Below, piece by piece: positions 17,148-26,227 of a stretch of DNA of 64,000 bases. Location of the stretch: the NCBI GenBank assembly GCA_965662645.1, contig CBFIII010000012.1, positions 24,141 through 88,140 on the forward strand, read 5' to 3'. The translations under genes were made by a program, and so were the position numbers. This stretch comes from UBA5342 sp965662645. Lineage in GTDB: Bacteria > Bacteroidota > Bacteroidia > Bacteroidales > UBA5342. The notes under the pieces were generated by a model. That model searched no databases and was not told where the DNA came from. It worked only from the letters and a program-made list of their open reading frames with translations. Every line of letters starts with the position of its first letter. The first letter of the stretch is position 1.

Positions 17148-19004
17148 ATGAAAGATTTTTTTAAAGTGATAAGTCGCTTTGCAGGGCCCTATATGAAATA
17201 TTTTTACCTCGATGTGCTTTTTTCCATCCTTGGTACTATTGCTGGGTTATTTTCTTTTGCGATGATTATTCCCGTATTGCAGATCCTTTTCAAAATAAAT
17301 GAGGATGAAGTGCCAGCAGCTCTGATGCAAATGCCCGACACTTCTGGTTTGCGTGACTTTTTTGAGTCAGGAGTGGAAGTGATTAAAAACAACTTCTATT
17401 ATTATATCAGTGACGTTATTGCAGTCAATGGCGCTACTAAAGCTTTGATCCTAATTGCTACCTTCTTAGTTGTAATGACCTTGCTTAAGACTGGATTTAC
17501 CTATTTGGGTACTTTCTTTATGATTCCTTTGCGTTCTGGCATTGTGCGCGATTTGCGTAACTCTTTATTCAAAAAATTAACGTCTATGCCTTTGTCTTTC
17601 TTTAGCGAGAAAAGAAAAGGTGATGTGATGGCTCGTATTACAGGTGATGTGCAGGAGGTTGAAGTGTCTATTGTTAGCTCTTTAGATGCTATGCTTCGTA
17701 ATCCTATCATTATCATTATTTATCTACTCGTGATGATAGGTATCAGTTGGCGTTTGACACTTTTTGTGATCTTACTCTTACCCCTTAGTGTTTTATTAGT
17801 TGGTGGACTTAGTCGCACTCTGAAACGTACTTCTAATAAAGGACAGATACAGTTAGGTGTTATCTTATCTCAGATAGAAGAAGTATTGGGTGGCCTTCGG
17901 GTTGTAAAGGCTTTTAGAGCCGAGCATAAGGTAGAAGTACGTTTTGCTGAAGCTAATGAACGTTTCCGTAAAATTAGCAATCGTTTATCGCGTAAACGTC
18001 AGTCGGCACATCCTGTGAGTGAATTGACTGGTACTTTGATTATTGCTGTTGTTTTATGTTATGGTGGTAGTCTTATTCTTACTGAAAATAGTAGTTTGTC
18101 GGCAGCTACTTTTATTTATTATTTATTGGTTTTCTATAGTATAGTACAGCCAGCTAAGGCGTTGTCAACAGGAGTTTTTAGTGTGCAAAAGGGTATGGCA
18201 TCTATGGATAGAATTGATGAGGTATTGAGTGCTGTGAGTTCCATTCAAGATACTCCTAATGCAAAACGTCTTAGTGCTTTTAATAATGAAATAGAATATA
18301 AAGATGTCTCTTTTAAATATACGCAGGATTTAGTATTAAAGCATATTAATTTAAAGATCAAGAAAGGACAAACGATAGCTTTGGTTGGACAATCTGGATC
18401 AGGTAAGACGACGATGGCAGAGCTTTTGCCTCGTTTCTATGATGTTTCTGAAGGCTCTATTGCCATAGATGGGGTTGATATCAAAGACGTAACAATGCAT
18501 AGTTTACGCAAGTATATGGGTTACGTTAATCAAGAGCCTATTTTATTTAATGATACTTTTTTGAATAATATTGCTTTTGGTGTTGAAAATGCTACTGAAG
18601 AACAAGTTATAGCTGCAGCCAAAGTGGCGAATGCTCATGATTTTATTATGGAAACAGAAGAGGGGTATCAAACTAATGTAGGTGATCGTGGTGGTCGTTT
18701 GTCTGGTGGTCAGCGTCAGCGTATCAGTATAGCACGTGCTATTTTAGCTAATCCTGAAATTTTAATTCTTGATGAAGCGACGTCAGCCTTAGATACCGAA
18801 AGTGAGCGTTTGGTTCAGGATGCTCTTGATAAGCTTATGAAAGATAGGACGACTTTAGTTATTGCACACCGTTTATCTACAATTAAAAATGCAAATTGCA
18901 TCTATGTCCTTAACGAAGGTGTTGTCATTGAGAGTGGTAAACATGATGAATTGATGGAAAAAAAAGGTGCTTATTATAATTTAAATGAGATGCAGGTACT
19001 TTAG
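17148..19004 (+). CDS. ABC exporter, fused membrane and ATPase domains (MsbA-like)
   Basis: The 618-residue half-transporter has a six-helix membrane domain (about 1-345) followed by the ATPase domain. Walker A is GQSGSGKTT (about 415), the signature is LSGGQRQRISIARA, Walker B is ILILDEATSALD and the H-loop is IAHRLST. In Bacteroidota this subgroup is usually annotated as MsbA-like lipid A/lipid flippase or as a multidrug exporter. The sequence alone does not separate these. It probably works as a homodimer. Nearby lptD and the PagL-like gene fit a lipid A role only weakly, as they are not in the same operon. Confidence 0.9.
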   Translation: MKDFFKVISRFAGPYMKYFYLDVLFSILGTIAGLFSFAMIIPVLQILFKINEDEVPAALMQMPDTSGLRDFFESGVEVIKNNFYYYISDVIAVNGATKALILIATFLVVMTLLKTGFTYLGTFFMIPLRSGIVRDLRNSLFKKLTSMPLSFFSEKRKGDVMARITGDVQEVEVSIVSSLDAMLRNPIIIIIYLLVMIGISWRLTLFVILLLPLSVLLVGGLSRTLKRTSNKGQIQLGVILSQIEEVLGGLRVVKAFRAEHKVEVRFAEANERFRKISNRLSRKRQSAHPVSELTGTLIIAVVLCYGGSLILTENSSLSAATFIYYLLVFYSIVQPAKALSTGVFSVQKGMASMDRIDEVLSAVSSIQDTPNAKRLSAFNNEIEYKDVSFKYTQDLVLKHINLKIKKGQTIALVGQSGSGKTTMAELLPRFYDVSEGSIAIDGVDIKDVTMHSLRKYMGYVNQEPILFNDTFLNNIAFGVENATEEQVIAAAKVANAHDFIMETEEGYQTNVGDRGGRLSGGQRQRISIARAILANPEILILDEATSALDTESERLVQDALDKLMKDRTTLVIAHRLSTIKNANCIYVLNEGVVIESGKHDELMEKKGAYYNLNEMQVL

Positions 19005-19039
19005 GTATCTTTGTTTTATTTTTGATATTAATTAATACA

Positions 19040-20482
19040 ATGGTCCAATTTATTAAGATATCTTTTGTTTTATTTTCTTTTTGTATTTTTTCTTCTTTAA
19101 AAGCGCAAACGGATTCTTTGTTTTTAATGAGTGATACGTTAAATCTTAATGATGACGATGAATTGTCTGATGTTGAGAATTTTGATTCTGTTTTCAATGC
19201 AGATGTTGTTTTTACTCAGAATCTTGTTATCCCTTCTTATGAAGATTTATTAGAGATCTATTATGCTGCTGTTGTTGCTGTTGATTCTCACCTTAATTTT
19301 AATATCTATCGTTATCGTTCTGAAGATAAAAACACGAAAGTAAATCCATTTCTTTTTGCACAGGTTATTTATCCCGATGATAGTTTTGATATTTGTGCTC
19401 CCATTCCTGATTCTCTCGATTTAGTTTGCCGCAATGATTATGATATTTTTAATGATGTGAAAGCTGATATTGCTTTACATTATCCTGATATGATGACAGC
19501 TACTAGAGCGATGATTCCTGATCCACCTAAATTTGATCTTCAAGATATTATTTATTCTGTAGATTTAGATTTATCGCGTATTGATACCAATAGGAAAGCT
19601 ATCAATCGACCAGATAGAATAGAACAGGTAGCATATGGTTATCAACCTTGGCATCATAAAGCGATGGCGATGGCCAATGCGAATCAGATTGCTTTTTCCG
19701 ATTGGGCTAAAGGGGGAAGTAATTCTTTTTCTATCTCAGGACAGTTTACGGTGGATGTAGATTATGAGTCTTTAGATAAAAAAACAAAGTGGGATAATGA
19801 TCTGGAATTCCGGTTGGGTTATATGCAACAAGAAAGTCGTCCTTTTATTAAAAACTTAGATTATTTTAGATTAAACACACGTTATGCACGTAATGCTTTT
19901 AATCGTTGGTTTTATGCTTTTAATACGGAATTAACGACTCAGTTTTTCGAAGGTTATGATTTGAAAAATGAGAATTATGATGATCCCATATCTAATTTTT
20001 TATCTCCTGCTTATCTTAAGATAGCTCTTGGTTTGGATTATAAATATGGAACTAAAAAACAAAAAAAACTATTTTCAATGCAAACTTCGCCTTTATCATT
20101 TAAGCTGACTTATGTGCGTGATACGAGTATTGTTAGCCAAGAAAAATATGGTGTTGAATCTGGGGAGAAAGGAAGAGAAGAAATTGGTGGTTCTATTGAG
20201 TTTGTAAGTAAATATGATATTAAAGATAGATTTAATGCGCAATCTCGTTTGCTCTTCTTTTCTAATTATATAGATAACCCTCAAAATGTTGATTTGAACT
20301 GGAATACTAGTTTAACTTATCATTTTAGTCGTATTATATCTGTTAGCTTTACCTTAGATATGATTTATGATGATGATGTTAAAATTTTAATTTCTGAAGC
20401 TGATGATGGTACTAAAAAATATGGCCAACGTTTACAGTTGAAAGAATATTTAGGTTTTGGTCTTACCTACCGTTTGATGTAA
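19040..20482 (+). CDS. DUF3078 outer-membrane protein
   Basis: The 480-residue protein has a signal peptide (SFVLFSFCIFSSLKAQ) and a first part of about 170 residues rich in Asp. The second half (from about residue 215) is beta strand-rich and contains WAKGGSNSFSISGQ, the hallmark of the DUF3078 family, followed by barrel-like strands ending in GFGLTYRLM. DUF3078 proteins are predicted Bacteroidota outer-membrane barrels of unknown function. The extended N-terminal part before the barrel is longer than in short family members. ATG 19040 is used because it begins a normal signal peptide. Confidence 0.78.
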   Translation: MVQFIKISFVLFSFCIFSSLKAQTDSLFLMSDTLNLNDDDELSDVENFDSVFNADVVFTQNLVIPSYEDLLEIYYAAVVAVDSHLNFNIYRYRSEDKNTKVNPFLFAQVIYPDDSFDICAPIPDSLDLVCRNDYDIFNDVKADIALHYPDMMTATRAMIPDPPKFDLQDIIYSVDLDLSRIDTNRKAINRPDRIEQVAYGYQPWHHKAMAMANANQIAFSDWAKGGSNSFSISGQFTVDVDYESLDKKTKWDNDLEFRLGYMQQESRPFIKNLDYFRLNTRYARNAFNRWFYAFNTELTTQFFEGYDLKNENYDDPISNFLSPAYLKIALGLDYKYGTKKQKKLFSMQTSPLSFKLTYVRDTSIVSQEKYGVESGEKGREEIGGSIEFVSKYDIKDRFNAQSRLLFFSNYIDNPQNVDLNWNTSLTYHFSRIISVSFTLDMIYDDDVKILISEADDGTKKYGQRLQLKEYLGFGLTYRLM

Positions 20483-20492
20483 ATCATTATTT

Positions 20493-20514
20493 TTAGCTTT
20501 TAAGATAAAGCTAA
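20493..20514. terminator. Hairpin between convergent DUF3078 gene and truA
   Basis: TTAGCTTT (20493-20500) pairs with AAAGCTAA (20507-20514). The T run is short. It could act as a weak bidirectional terminator. Confidence 0.4.
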
Positions 20515-20518
20515 GTTG

Positions 20519-21280
20519 TTATTCTTTAATGTTTTCCTTTATTGGATATTTGATATTTGTCAGGAATAATGCATTAGCTGGTGCACTTGTGCCTGCTTTA
20601 GACCTATCTTTAGCCTCTATAATGGAACAGAAGTCCATAGTGCTTAGTTTCCCCTTGCCAACATTAAAGAGAGTGCCTACAATGGCGCGTACCATGTTAT
20701 GAAGAAAACGATTGGCTGTGATATGAAACACCCACTGATGTTCACCCTTCAAACGCCAGAAAGCTTCGCTTACATCACAATCATTAGTAAAGGTGTCTGT
20801 GTTCAGCTTACTAAAAGAGGTGAAATCTGTGTAGCGTAAGAGCTCTAAGGCTGCGTGGTTCATTTTTTCAAAGTCTAAGGCATAATATGAGCGGTAACTA
20901 TAAGTATTTAAGAAGGGTGACTTTTGGGTTAATAAATGATATTCGTAAGAACGTGAAGTCGCTGAGAATCTAGCGTGCATATCCATATCTACTTCGTAAA
21001 TACGGTAGATAACTATGGCTTTACTGATGTAATTATTGATTTTATATATGAGTTTTTCAGTATCTGATATAAGATGTTGTAGATCTATATGTGCCACAAA
21101 AAAACGCGCATGAACTCCTGCATCAGTACGTCCACAGCCAACTACCTTGACCTCTTCTCTGAGCATCATACTCAGCGCTTTTTGTAATTCTTCTTGTATG
21201 CTTATTGCATCAGGTTGAATTTGCCAGCCATGGTAATTGCTGCCGTCATACGCCAGTTCTATAAAATAACGTTGTGCCAA
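20519..21280 (-). CDS. truA: tRNA pseudouridine(38-40) synthase TruA
   Basis: TruA converts uridines 38, 39 and 40 of the tRNA anticodon arm to pseudouridine. The 253-residue protein has the family N-terminus (FIELAYDGSNYHGWQIQP), the catalytic aspartate in GCGRTDAGVHA (about residues 49-59), ARFSATSRSYEYHL, and the C-terminal FLHNMVRAIVGTL. The length is normal. purU lies 17 bases upstream on the same strand, so the two form a short operon. Confidence 0.96.
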   Translation of the reverse strand: MAQRYFIELAYDGSNYHGWQIQPDAISIQEELQKALSMMLREEVKVVGCGRTDAGVHARFFVAHIDLQHLISDTEKLIYKINNYISKAIVIYRIYEVDMDMHARFSATSRSYEYHLLTQKSPFLNTYSYRSYYALDFEKMNHAALELLRYTDFTSFSKLNTDTFTNDCDVSEAFWRLKGEHQWVFHITANRFLHNMVRAIVGTLFNVGKGKLSTMDFCSIIEAKDRSKAGTSAPANALFLTNIKYPIKENIKE

Positions 21281-21297
21281 AATTTTATTGTTAAGGG

Positions 21298-22158
21298 TTA
21301 TCCAAAAACAACAGTACGGTTGTTATATACTAATATCTGGCGTTTTATGTGCTTTTCAACGGCTCTTGCCAATACTATTTTTTCTAAATCACGCCCCTTA
21401 GCCACTAATTCATTAATGGAATTACGATGTGTTATGCGGGCTACGTCCTGTTCTATGATAGGTCCAGCATCCAAATCGCTTGTGACATAATGACTCGTTG
21501 CTCCTATTATTTTTACGCCACGTTTATGTGCTGCATGATAGGGTTTTGCTCCCATAAAAGCAGGTAGAAAAGAGTGGTGTATGTTGATGATTTTTTTAGG
21601 ATAATGGTTTACAAAATCTTCAGAGAGTACTTGCATATAACGCGCTAGTACTATTAAGTCGATATCGTATTGTTCCAATAAGGCGAGTTCTTTTGCTTCT
21701 TGTTCTACTTTCGTTTCTTTGGTAACCGGAATTTGATAATAAGGAATGTTGAATTTCTTAGCTACTGATGACATGTCCTCATGGTTACTAATAATTAGTG
21801 GAATAGTGACTTCCCATTCACCAGCTTCGTAACGGGCTAATAAGTCATAGAGACAATGCGACATTTTAGATACAAAAATGGCCATACGAGGCGTTTTATC
21901 ACTAAAGTATAACTCGTATGCTACAGAATATTCTTTTTCTGAAAATAATCTATTAAGTTGTTCTTCAATAGTATCACGCGGTATTTCAAATTGATCTATT
22001 TCCCATTCTATGCGCATGTAAAAAAGACGTTCTTCACTGTCAACATGCTGATCGAGATGGATAATGTTTCCGTTATAGCGATTAATGTATTTTGTAATGT
22101 TGGCCAAAATACCAGGTTTGTCATCACAATAGAATAAAAGTGTTGCTGTAGGTATCAT
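21298..22158 (-). CDS. purU: Formyltetrahydrofolate deformylase
   Basis: PurU hydrolyses 10-formyl-THF to THF and formate, which balances one-carbon pools. The 286-residue protein has an N-terminal ACT regulatory domain (about 1-80, CDDKPGILANITKYI) and a C-terminal formyltransferase fold. The catalytic region IINIHHSFLPAFMGAKPYHAA carries the Asn-His pair, and TSDLDAGPIIEQDV carries the catalytic Asp. The ACT domain plus the deformylase motif separates it from PurN. It begins 46 bases from the lptD stop on the same strand. Confidence 0.95.
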   Translation of the reverse strand: MIPTATLLFYCDDKPGILANITKYINRYNGNIIHLDQHVDSEERLFYMRIEWEIDQFEIPRDTIEEQLNRLFSEKEYSVAYELYFSDKTPRMAIFVSKMSHCLYDLLARYEAGEWEVTIPLIISNHEDMSSVAKKFNIPYYQIPVTKETKVEQEAKELALLEQYDIDLIVLARYMQVLSEDFVNHYPKKIINIHHSFLPAFMGAKPYHAAHKRGVKIIGATSHYVTSDLDAGPIIEQDVARITHRNSINELVAKGRDLEKIVLARAVEKHIKRQILVYNNRTVVFG

Positions 22159-22203
22159 ATATATTAAATTTTTCTTTATTATGCGGTAATGAATTGTTCT
22201 TAT

Positions 22204-24891
22204 TTAATCGTCCCAGAGTGAGTTATCGTATGGCGAATTGCGTTTGTCATATTTTAAATCTTGTAGCATTGATGAGTTGACGTGAATGGAAATATTATAA
22301 GATTTAACAGTTCCAATAGGTACAAAGCTAGCACTCATACTCCAACAGTGCAAATCACGCGTAACACTAAAGCGGGTCGAAGCCATTGTATTTGACCTGA
22401 AATTATAGCCTGAACTAAAGTTAAACTTCCATTTTTCAGTTAGTGATATGTTTCCTGACATGCTGAGGTTGGAATTCCCTTCATATTTATAATCTTTTAA
22501 ATCACTGTCCCAATTATTGGTCAAATTTACAGAATAACTAAAGTTAAGACTCCAAGGCATGGCAAATATTAAGTAGCCATCATTATCATAATGATTTGAA
22601 CTTGCACTTTTCTCTTTATTGTTGCCTTTTTTTTCTTCATCTTTATTGTCACTTTGTATTTCATCGCCACTTAATTTTTTTATAAAGTCGCTTATCTTTT
22701 TTTGATTAATTGTGAGTCCCATTGATGTGCTAGCTCGCGTTAATCGCATTAATTTGCCTTTGTCGCTATAATAGGACGTATTGATCTTATTTCCATTTTC
22801 ATCAGAAGTGTAGGGATCAAATGTGGCGCTAATATTGACAGATTTCTTAAATACGGTAAGTCCTAAATTAGCACTTACATTCGACCAATTAAGGGAATCG
22901 GCCATTATATTGTATCCTGTTCCAAAGTTAAGACGATCAATTAATTTAACTTTTTTAAAATCAGCGGTAGAATCTTTGTCGTCGCGCACTTTCATTTCAA
23001 GATTGTTGCCTAATGAGAAGCTTACAACGCTGCTTTTACCGCTTCCTGGTGTCCCATATAGGCTTCCTGCATATTTACTATATTCTATATCTTCCCATAA
23101 GCTATCGGTACTATTATATTTTTTATATGTATCGTAATATCCATAGTGTTCATCGCTAAAATCAGGTCGCCAGCTTAAAGAAACAGAAGGGGTCATGACG
23201 TGTCGTATGGCTTGCACCTTGCTGCCAAATATCTTTTGTATAGGATAATACATACCATATAGTTTGGTGGACATGCTCATAGAGGTAGAATAATCATAAA
23301 CCCGATTGAAGCCCCAAGTGGTGTCTTTTGCTATGCTGTTTGCTGAGGTATCCCATTTTTGTGTAACGGAGGATGAATACCAACGTTCGGTGTAATTTAC
23401 AGTGGGGCTTAATGTTATATTGTTAAATAATTGAAAAGAAGTGCTTACGGGAATGGTATGTTTTATTCCATTTTTCCAATCTTTTATAAGGTCAGATGTG
23501 TATAATTTATCTTGTTTTCCACTAAATGAGTTGGAGGTGCTTCCAGTATATGACATACTGATTTTTTCATACCATCGTTCAGAGCCTATTGCTTTTTTTC
23601 GTTTGAAAGGGTAAATCCTATTCATTGTTACCGAAAATTGTGGAAGAGATATCGCGATGCTTGTATCGGCAGCGTTTTGAGAATGAGTAGCACTTAGTGA
23701 TAAGTTGAATGGTGCTTCAGGAAATCGTTTACTATAAGAAATACTAGAACTTTTTCGGTTGCTTGAGCTCGTTTTACTTACATCATAAATACGTTCTAGG
23801 TCATTGGTTTCGTATGACGAAGATGAGAAGTTTACACTGGCTGAAAAATTGCTGTAGGGACTGGCTTTAGGGTCTTGTGTGTGAGTCCATCGGATAGAGA
23901 AGTCTTTGCTTTTTGTTGACGTTCCTAAGACTTCTTCTCCACTTGCACTAACACGGTATGTGGCGTTAATGTTACCACTAAATTTGTAACGTTTTCTATA
24001 ATTTGATTTTCCATACACAGCCCACGAACCTTGGGTGTAGATGTCTCCAGTTAAGGCTAAATCCATATAATCACTTAATGCAAAATAGTAACCGCCATTT
24101 TTAAGATAAAAACCACGGGTACTCTCTTCTCCATAGCTAGGCATTATAAAACCAGAAGTGTAGCTATCTGTAAATGGGAAATAACCAAAAGGAATGAAAA
24201 ATGGCAACTTAACGCCTTCCATTACTAAATAAGCTGGACCTGTAACAATACTTTTTCCTGGGTGTACTTTTGCTTTGGTCATTGCTAAATAAAAGTGAGG
24301 ATGTTCTATATTGGAACACGTCGTGTAGCGTCCATTTTTCATGCAAAAGCTTTCGTCATTTACCCGTTTAGTTATTCCACCTGTGATGTAACCTTCTGCT
24401 TGTTCGGAGGCTACATTGTATATTAGACCTTTCTTTGTGATGAAATTGTAACGTATTGTTTCGGATTCAAAATCCTGTGTGCCATCAGAAAATTTAGGGG
24501 TTTGAGTAAGTTGTCCTGTAGAATCTTTTATGCCTTCGGCATAAATCATACTACTGTCACGGTTCATGCGGATATAATATGCTTCGAGTTTTATGTCTCC
24601 ATAAGTTACTTTTGCGTTGTTATACATGATAACTGTACCATTGGATAACATGATGATAGAGTCTTCTGCATTGTAGGTGACATCTTCATCCATTTCCGAC
24701 TTTGTAGAACTGATCGTCGAATTACGATCAAATTCTTTGTCTTGTTGAGTAGTATCCTCAGAAACTACGAACGAAGACGAGTCTTGAGGCGCTAAATTAT
24801 CCGATTCCTGAGCATAAATAGAAAAATAATTTATGCCTAAAAAAAAGAATAAAATATAATAAATGGGGTATGTGCTAATTTTTTTTCGCAA
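22204..24891 (-). CDS. lptD: LPS assembly outer-membrane protein LptD (Bacteroidota type)
   Basis: The 895-residue protein has a signal peptide (IYYILFFFLGINYFSIYAQ), an N-terminal OstA/LptA-like beta-jellyroll (about 70-200, NAKVTYGDIKLEAYYIRM) and a long C-terminal barrel rich in aromatic and Ser residues. This is the LptD layout; LptD with LptE places LPS in the outer leaflet. The Bacteroidota form is diverged, so the call rests on architecture. The start codon is TTG: no ATG is in frame before residue 66, and a -7 box (TATCTTTG, 24925-24918 minus) lies just 27 bases upstream. That spacing supports the TTG start. Confidence 0.82.
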   Translation of the reverse strand: MRKKISTYPIYYILFFFLGINYFSIYAQESDNLAPQDSSSFVVSEDTTQQDKEFDRNSTISSTKSEMDEDVTYNAEDSIIMLSNGTVIMYNNAKVTYGDIKLEAYYIRMNRDSSMIYAEGIKDSTGQLTQTPKFSDGTQDFESETIRYNFITKKGLIYNVASEQAEGYITGGITKRVNDESFCMKNGRYTTCSNIEHPHFYLAMTKAKVHPGKSIVTGPAYLVMEGVKLPFFIPFGYFPFTDSYTSGFIMPSYGEESTRGFYLKNGGYYFALSDYMDLALTGDIYTQGSWAVYGKSNYRKRYKFSGNINATYRVSASGEEVLGTSTKSKDFSIRWTHTQDPKASPYSNFSASVNFSSSSYETNDLERIYDVSKTSSSNRKSSSISYSKRFPEAPFNLSLSATHSQNAADTSIAISLPQFSVTMNRIYPFKRKKAIGSERWYEKISMSYTGSTSNSFSGKQDKLYTSDLIKDWKNGIKHTIPVSTSFQLFNNITLSPTVNYTERWYSSSVTQKWDTSANSIAKDTTWGFNRVYDYSTSMSMSTKLYGMYYPIQKIFGSKVQAIRHVMTPSVSLSWRPDFSDEHYGYYDTYKKYNSTDSLWEDIEYSKYAGSLYGTPGSGKSSVVSFSLGNNLEMKVRDDKDSTADFKKVKLIDRLNFGTGYNIMADSLNWSNVSANLGLTVFKKSVNISATFDPYTSDENGNKINTSYYSDKGKLMRLTRASTSMGLTINQKKISDFIKKLSGDEIQSDNKDEEKKGNNKEKSASSNHYDNDGYLIFAMPWSLNFSYSVNLTNNWDSDLKDYKYEGNSNLSMSGNISLTEKWKFNFSSGYNFRSNTMASTRFSVTRDLHCWSMSASFVPIGTVKSYNISIHVNSSMLQDLKYDKRNSPYDNSLWDD

Positions 24892-24917
24892 ACTCTTAGT
24901 TTTTCGTAGTTTTGTTG

Positions 24918-24925
24918 CAAAGATA
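24918..24925 (-). promoter_or_regulatory. -7 box for lptD
   Basis: TATCTTTG on the minus strand matches TAnnTTTG. It lies 27 bases from the TTG start codon of lptD, which leaves only a short 5' leader and argues against a start further upstream. Confidence 0.5.
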
Positions 24926-24998
24926 TATGTTTCAATCTACATAATCTGAACTCTTAAGCATTTTGAAATATCTAGTCATTAAATACATTCTTTCACAA

Positions 24999-26141
24999 AT
25001 GATTTACAGTAGATTAAAGTCGTTTTTATTGGTGCAAATTTGGTGCCTGTTTTTTGTGTTACCGCTAACGGTGGCTCAAGGTTATGGTGTAAAGACCGTT
25101 GTTATTGATGCTGGACACGGTGGAAAAGACCCTGGTGCTGTAGGTTCGCGTTGTAAAGAAAAAGATATTGTGCTGAAAGTAGCCTTACTGACGGGGCAAT
25201 ATATAAAAGAGAATTTGCCCGACGTTACGGTGATATATACCCGTGATGATGACCACTTTGTAGAACTTAGTGAGCGCGCTAATATTGCTAATAAAGCAAA
25301 GGCTGACTTGTTTGTTTCTATTCATGCTAATTCGGCGAGTCGTGGTAGTGCTTATGGTGCGGAGACCTACGTGTTAGGAACAAATAAAAGTGAGAATAAC
25401 TTAAAGATTGCACAAAAGGAGAATAGTGTGATTACTTTTGAGGATAATTACGAAGAGAAATATGAAGGATTTGATCCCAATTCTCCCGAATCGTATATTA
25501 TCTTTAGTTTTATGCAAAATGCCTATCAAGAACAGAGTACTGCTTTAGCTACTTTGATACAACACCAATATACAAAACGTGTAGGTCGAAAAGATCGAGA
25601 GGTACGACAAGCTTCTTTTTGGGTGTTGTCAACCACCTCTATGCCAGCAGTTCTTACGGAGTTGGGTTTTATTTCTAATCCTGATGAAGAGCGTTTTTTA
25701 GTCTCAAAAGAAGGACAAGAATTTATGGCTTCAGCTCTTTTTAGAGCTATTAGAGATTATAAGAAAGAGATTGATGCTACGCAAAGTTTGACCCTTTCTG
25801 ATGCTGAGAATGAAATTTTAGAAGAGAAGGACATTGTAACGCCTCCTGTTGCAATTGATATTCCAACTCATGATGGAGTGATTTACAAACTTCAGATCTT
25901 AACGACTTCCAAAATATTAAAAATGGATCACCGTTCAATAAAAGATTTGAAAGATGTTGATTATTATGTTGATGGTAGTTTATATAAATATACTTTGGGG
26001 TATTCTTCTGATATCAATGAGATTAATAAACTCAAAAAACAATATATTGACCAGTTTGCAGGTTGTTTCGTTGTTGCATTTCAAGGTGGTAAACATATTT
26101 CTATGGCAGAAGCCCGCAAGATTCAAGCTGTAGCGCACTAA
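24999..26141 (+). CDS. N-acetylmuramoyl-L-alanine amidase (Amidase_3)
   Basis: The 380-residue protein has a signal peptide (SFLLVQIWCLFFVLPLTVAQG) and an Amidase_3 domain (about 35-255). VVIDAGHGGKDPGA and LFVSIHANS carry zinc-binding His residues, and PAVLTELGFISN carries the catalytic Glu. It cuts the amide between MurNAc and the stem peptide during septal splitting. The C-terminal 90 residues (from about 285, YKLQILTTSK) resemble a SPOR-type peptidoglycan-binding module. ATG 24999 is chosen over TTG 24963. It is divergent from lptD, 107 bases away. Confidence 0.88.
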   Translation: MIYSRLKSFLLVQIWCLFFVLPLTVAQGYGVKTVVIDAGHGGKDPGAVGSRCKEKDIVLKVALLTGQYIKENLPDVTVIYTRDDDHFVELSERANIANKAKADLFVSIHANSASRGSAYGAETYVLGTNKSENNLKIAQKENSVITFEDNYEEKYEGFDPNSPESYIIFSFMQNAYQEQSTALATLIQHQYTKRVGRKDREVRQASFWVLSTTSMPAVLTELGFISNPDEERFLVSKEGQEFMASALFRAIRDYKKEIDATQSLTLSDAENEILEEKDIVTPPVAIDIPTHDGVIYKLQILTTSKILKMDHRSIKDLKDVDYYVDGSLYKYTLGYSSDINEINKLKKQYIDQFAGCFVVAFQGGKHISMAEARKIQAVAH

Positions 26142-26190
26142 TTTGTATAATAACGCTTCTTTACATTTCTATACTTTTAGTTAAAAAGTG

Positions 26191-26198
26191 TACCTTTG
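26191..26198 (+). promoter_or_regulatory. -7 box upstream of ahcY
   Basis: TACCTTTG matches TAnnTTTG, 29 bases before the ahcY ATG. The -33 region has only a weak TTTC. Confidence 0.45.
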
Positions 26199-26227
26199 TA
26201 TTCATTTTTTAATAAAAGTAAGAAACT

